Shown here piece after piece: positions 62,994 through 64,000 of a stretch of 64,000 bases of DNA. Under the pieces are notes generated by a model. That model saw only the letters and a list, made by a program, of their open reading frames with translations. It was not told where the DNA came from and made no database searches. Both the position numbers and the translations under genes were made by a program. Numbering within the stretch: the stretch's first letter is position 1; each line of letters opens with the position of its first letter. This DNA comes from DASQPR01 sp963797605 (lineage in GTDB: Bacteria > Actinomycetota > Actinomycetes > Mycobacteriales > Micromonosporaceae), in assembly GCA_963797605.1 (NCBI GenBank), contig CAWCPX010000002.1, positions 310,001 through 374,000 on the forward strand. Reading direction: 5' to 3'.

Positions 62994-63059
62994 GATTGGT
63001 TCCTCCTTGAACCAACCCATACCCGGAACCGCATCGGCGCAATCCTGCCGCCGCACCGA

Positions 63060-63500
63060 CTAATCAGCGCGAGACGCGGCGATCACGCGGGTCAGCACCT
63101 GCTGCAGGTGCTCGAGTTCGTCGAGGCCCAAATCGAGCCGCTGCATCATGGCGGCCGGGATCTTCTCGGCTTCGCTACGCAACGCGACACCGGCCGGCGT
63201 CAGCGTCACCGCGAGTTGCCTTTCGTCACTCGGGTCTCGCTCGCGACGCACGTAACCAGCCGCCTCCAAGCGCTTGAGCAGCGGCGACAGGGTGCCCGGG
63301 TCGAGCTGCAGCAGCCCGCTGATGGCCTTCACGGTCAGCGGTGAGTCGCCCCACAGCGCCAGCATCACCAGGTATTGCGGGTGAGTGAGGCCCATCGGCT
63401 CCAGCAACGGCCGGTAGAGGGCGACGACGTTGCGCGACGCCACCGAAAGCGCGAAGCAGACCTGACGCTCCAGGGCCAACGGGTCGGTGGAGGTTGGCAT
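63060..63500 (-). CDS. MarR-family regulator, OhrR-like
   Basis: 146 residues from ATG 63500. RQVCFALSVASRNVVALYRP and GLTHPQYLVMLALWGDSPLT place it in the OhrR group; Cys15 is at the position of the peroxide-sensing cysteine of Bacillus OhrR. The winged helix is SGLLQLDPGTLSPLLKRLEA and the wing RRERDPSDERQLAV. Oxidation of the Cys by organic peroxide would release it from DNA. The usual partner, ohr peroxidase, is not in the window; the divergent small gene at 63607 is not an Ohr protein. An operator-like repeat lies between. Confidence 0.88.
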   Translation of the reverse strand: MPTSTDPLALERQVCFALSVASRNVVALYRPLLEPMGLTHPQYLVMLALWGDSPLTVKAISGLLQLDPGTLSPLLKRLEAAGYVRRERDPSDERQLAVTLTPAGVALRSEAEKIPAAMMQRLDLGLDELEHLQQVLTRVIAASRAD

Positions 63501-63524
63501 GCCGAAATCGTACACGACGGGACT

Positions 63525-63562
63525 GGTACACCAATGATTGGTGTGCAAATTATTGGTGTACC
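63525..63562. promoter_or_regulatory. MarR/OhrR-type operator between divergent genes
   Basis: GGTACACCAAT at 63525 is followed one base later by ATTGGTGT (perfect 8-bp inverted repeat with a 1-base centre), and a further ATTGGTGTACC at 63552-63562 makes an 11-bp inverted repeat with the first. It lies 25-60 bases before the OhrR-like ATG and 45-80 bases before the divergent ATG, so it could control both. Confidence 0.65.
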
Positions 63563-63606
63563 GTGTGATGAGATACGTTCGCCTCGATCGGATACGGAGT
63601 AGGACC

Positions 63607-63813
63607 ATGTTTGGACGGAAAGCGCGCGCTGCCAGGGACAACGGCGACAGCCGCATCGGTTCGGCGATGTTCACCGTCTTCGGGCCCGCGTCGGTCGAGG
63701 GCGCGCTTCAGGGCCACTCGCCCGAGGCCCGCGCCCACTGGAAGAACCGTGTCGCCGCCAACAAGCGTGCCCGCGCGGAGGCCCGAGGCCAAAAGGAAGC
63801 CGACCGCCGCTAA
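63607..63813 (+). CDS. Small basic protein, 68 residues
   Basis: From ATG 63607 the product is MFGRKARAARDNGDSRIGSA then MFTVFGPASVEGALQGHSPE, with a basic tail (RVAANKRARAEARGQK). No membrane span or signal peptide. It is divergent from the OhrR-like gene across a shared operator, so it may respond to peroxide. No known family is recognised. Confidence 0.6.
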   Translation: MFGRKARAARDNGDSRIGSAMFTVFGPASVEGALQGHSPEARAHWKNRVAANKRARAEARGQKEADRR

Positions 63814-63842
63814 CAATCGCCACTAGCGAGCCGATGTGCCGG

Positions 63843-64000
63843 TCAACGGCCCAATCGAATCGCCAGTTGCCGCAAGACGTAGCCCAGCCGGCCGCCAACG
63901 GGTTTCTCGCTGCGGGCGATCACGTTGCGCGCCTGCCTGGACTCGCGCGCGGTCACACCCGGCGTGAGCATGACGAGTTCAGCGAGCGAGTGCTCGATCG
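63843..64000 (-). CDS. C-terminal part of an unknown protein (runs off the window)
   Basis: The minus-strand frame is open from the right edge to a TGA at 63843: IEHSLAELVMLTPGVTARES then RQARNVIARSEKPVGGRLGY and VLRQLAIRLGR. It has ordinary coding character and a helical, basic end. Only about 52 residues are visible, so the family cannot be named; the start is outside the window. Confidence 0.5.
   Translation of the reverse strand, partial: IEHSLAELVMLTPGVTARESRQARNVIARSEKPVGGRLGYVLRQLAIRLGR

Overview
The window is high-GC DNA of an actinobacterium. The evidence is a DeoD-type phosphorylase, a tRNA adenosine deaminase (tadA) preceded by its actinobacterial partner gene, a GarA-like FHA protein, SCO4848-type and DUF3152-type proteins, a DUF6230/DUF6114 pair, frequent GTG starts and a DtxR/IdeR-type iron box. 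Three secreted proteins carrying the same repeated C-terminal module recall Frankia- or Jatrophihabitans-like soil actinobacteria, but the genus is not resolvable by eye.

Layout. 1-2969: MacA/MacB-type export operon. 2974-6029: RDD protein, nucleotidyltransferase, a Fic remnant, tRNA-Ser(UGA), quinone reductase. 6220-10893: methyltransferase and two tandem paralogous multi-pass membrane proteins. 10937-17683: FhuF-like iron reductase under an iron box, XRE regulator, flavohaemoprotein, PPOX protein, CPBP protease, FAD oxidoreductase. 17680-20299: EcsC-like protein, tRNA-Ser(GCU), tRNA-Arg(ACG), and a gene-poor stretch with a GNAT remnant. 20300-26278: two large secreted triple-repeat proteins flanking another secreted protein. 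26326-30462: decayed or poorly conserved genes (LacI remnant, truncated nuclease-like gene, lipoprotein, macro-domain protein). 30463-34880: SHOCT protein, broken MFS transporter, SPFH protein, metallophosphoesterase with TetR regulator. 35137-40097: Wzm/Wzt-type polysaccharide exporter, FHA protein, DUF6230/DUF6114 pair. 40162-49072: DUF885, phospholipase A2-like, PHP, prephenate dehydrogenase, propeller protein, tadA pair, deoD and tRNA-Ser(CGA). 49147-64000: envelope proteins, carbonic anhydrase, DEAD-box and RecQ helicases, DrrAB-like ABC exporter with a divergent double-HTH regulator, a third triple-repeat protein, OhrR-like regulator and small proteins.

Many genes, including the probably essential tyrA, are broken by one-base indels while both sides keep good homology in adjacent frames. 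Sequencing or assembly error is the most economical explanation, so genes typed here as pseudogene because of a frameshift are probably intact in the organism. Exceptions are the Fic, LacI, GNAT and nuclease-like pieces, which lack whole domains and look like true remnants.

Regulation visible in the sequence: the iron box before the FhuF-like gene; repeated GTACTAGTAC palindromes before the GntR/TetR hybrid; an ACACCAAT/ATTGGTGT operator before the OhrR-like gene; a GTATCGAACG palindrome before the second triple-repeat gene; and strong hairpins between most convergent genes.
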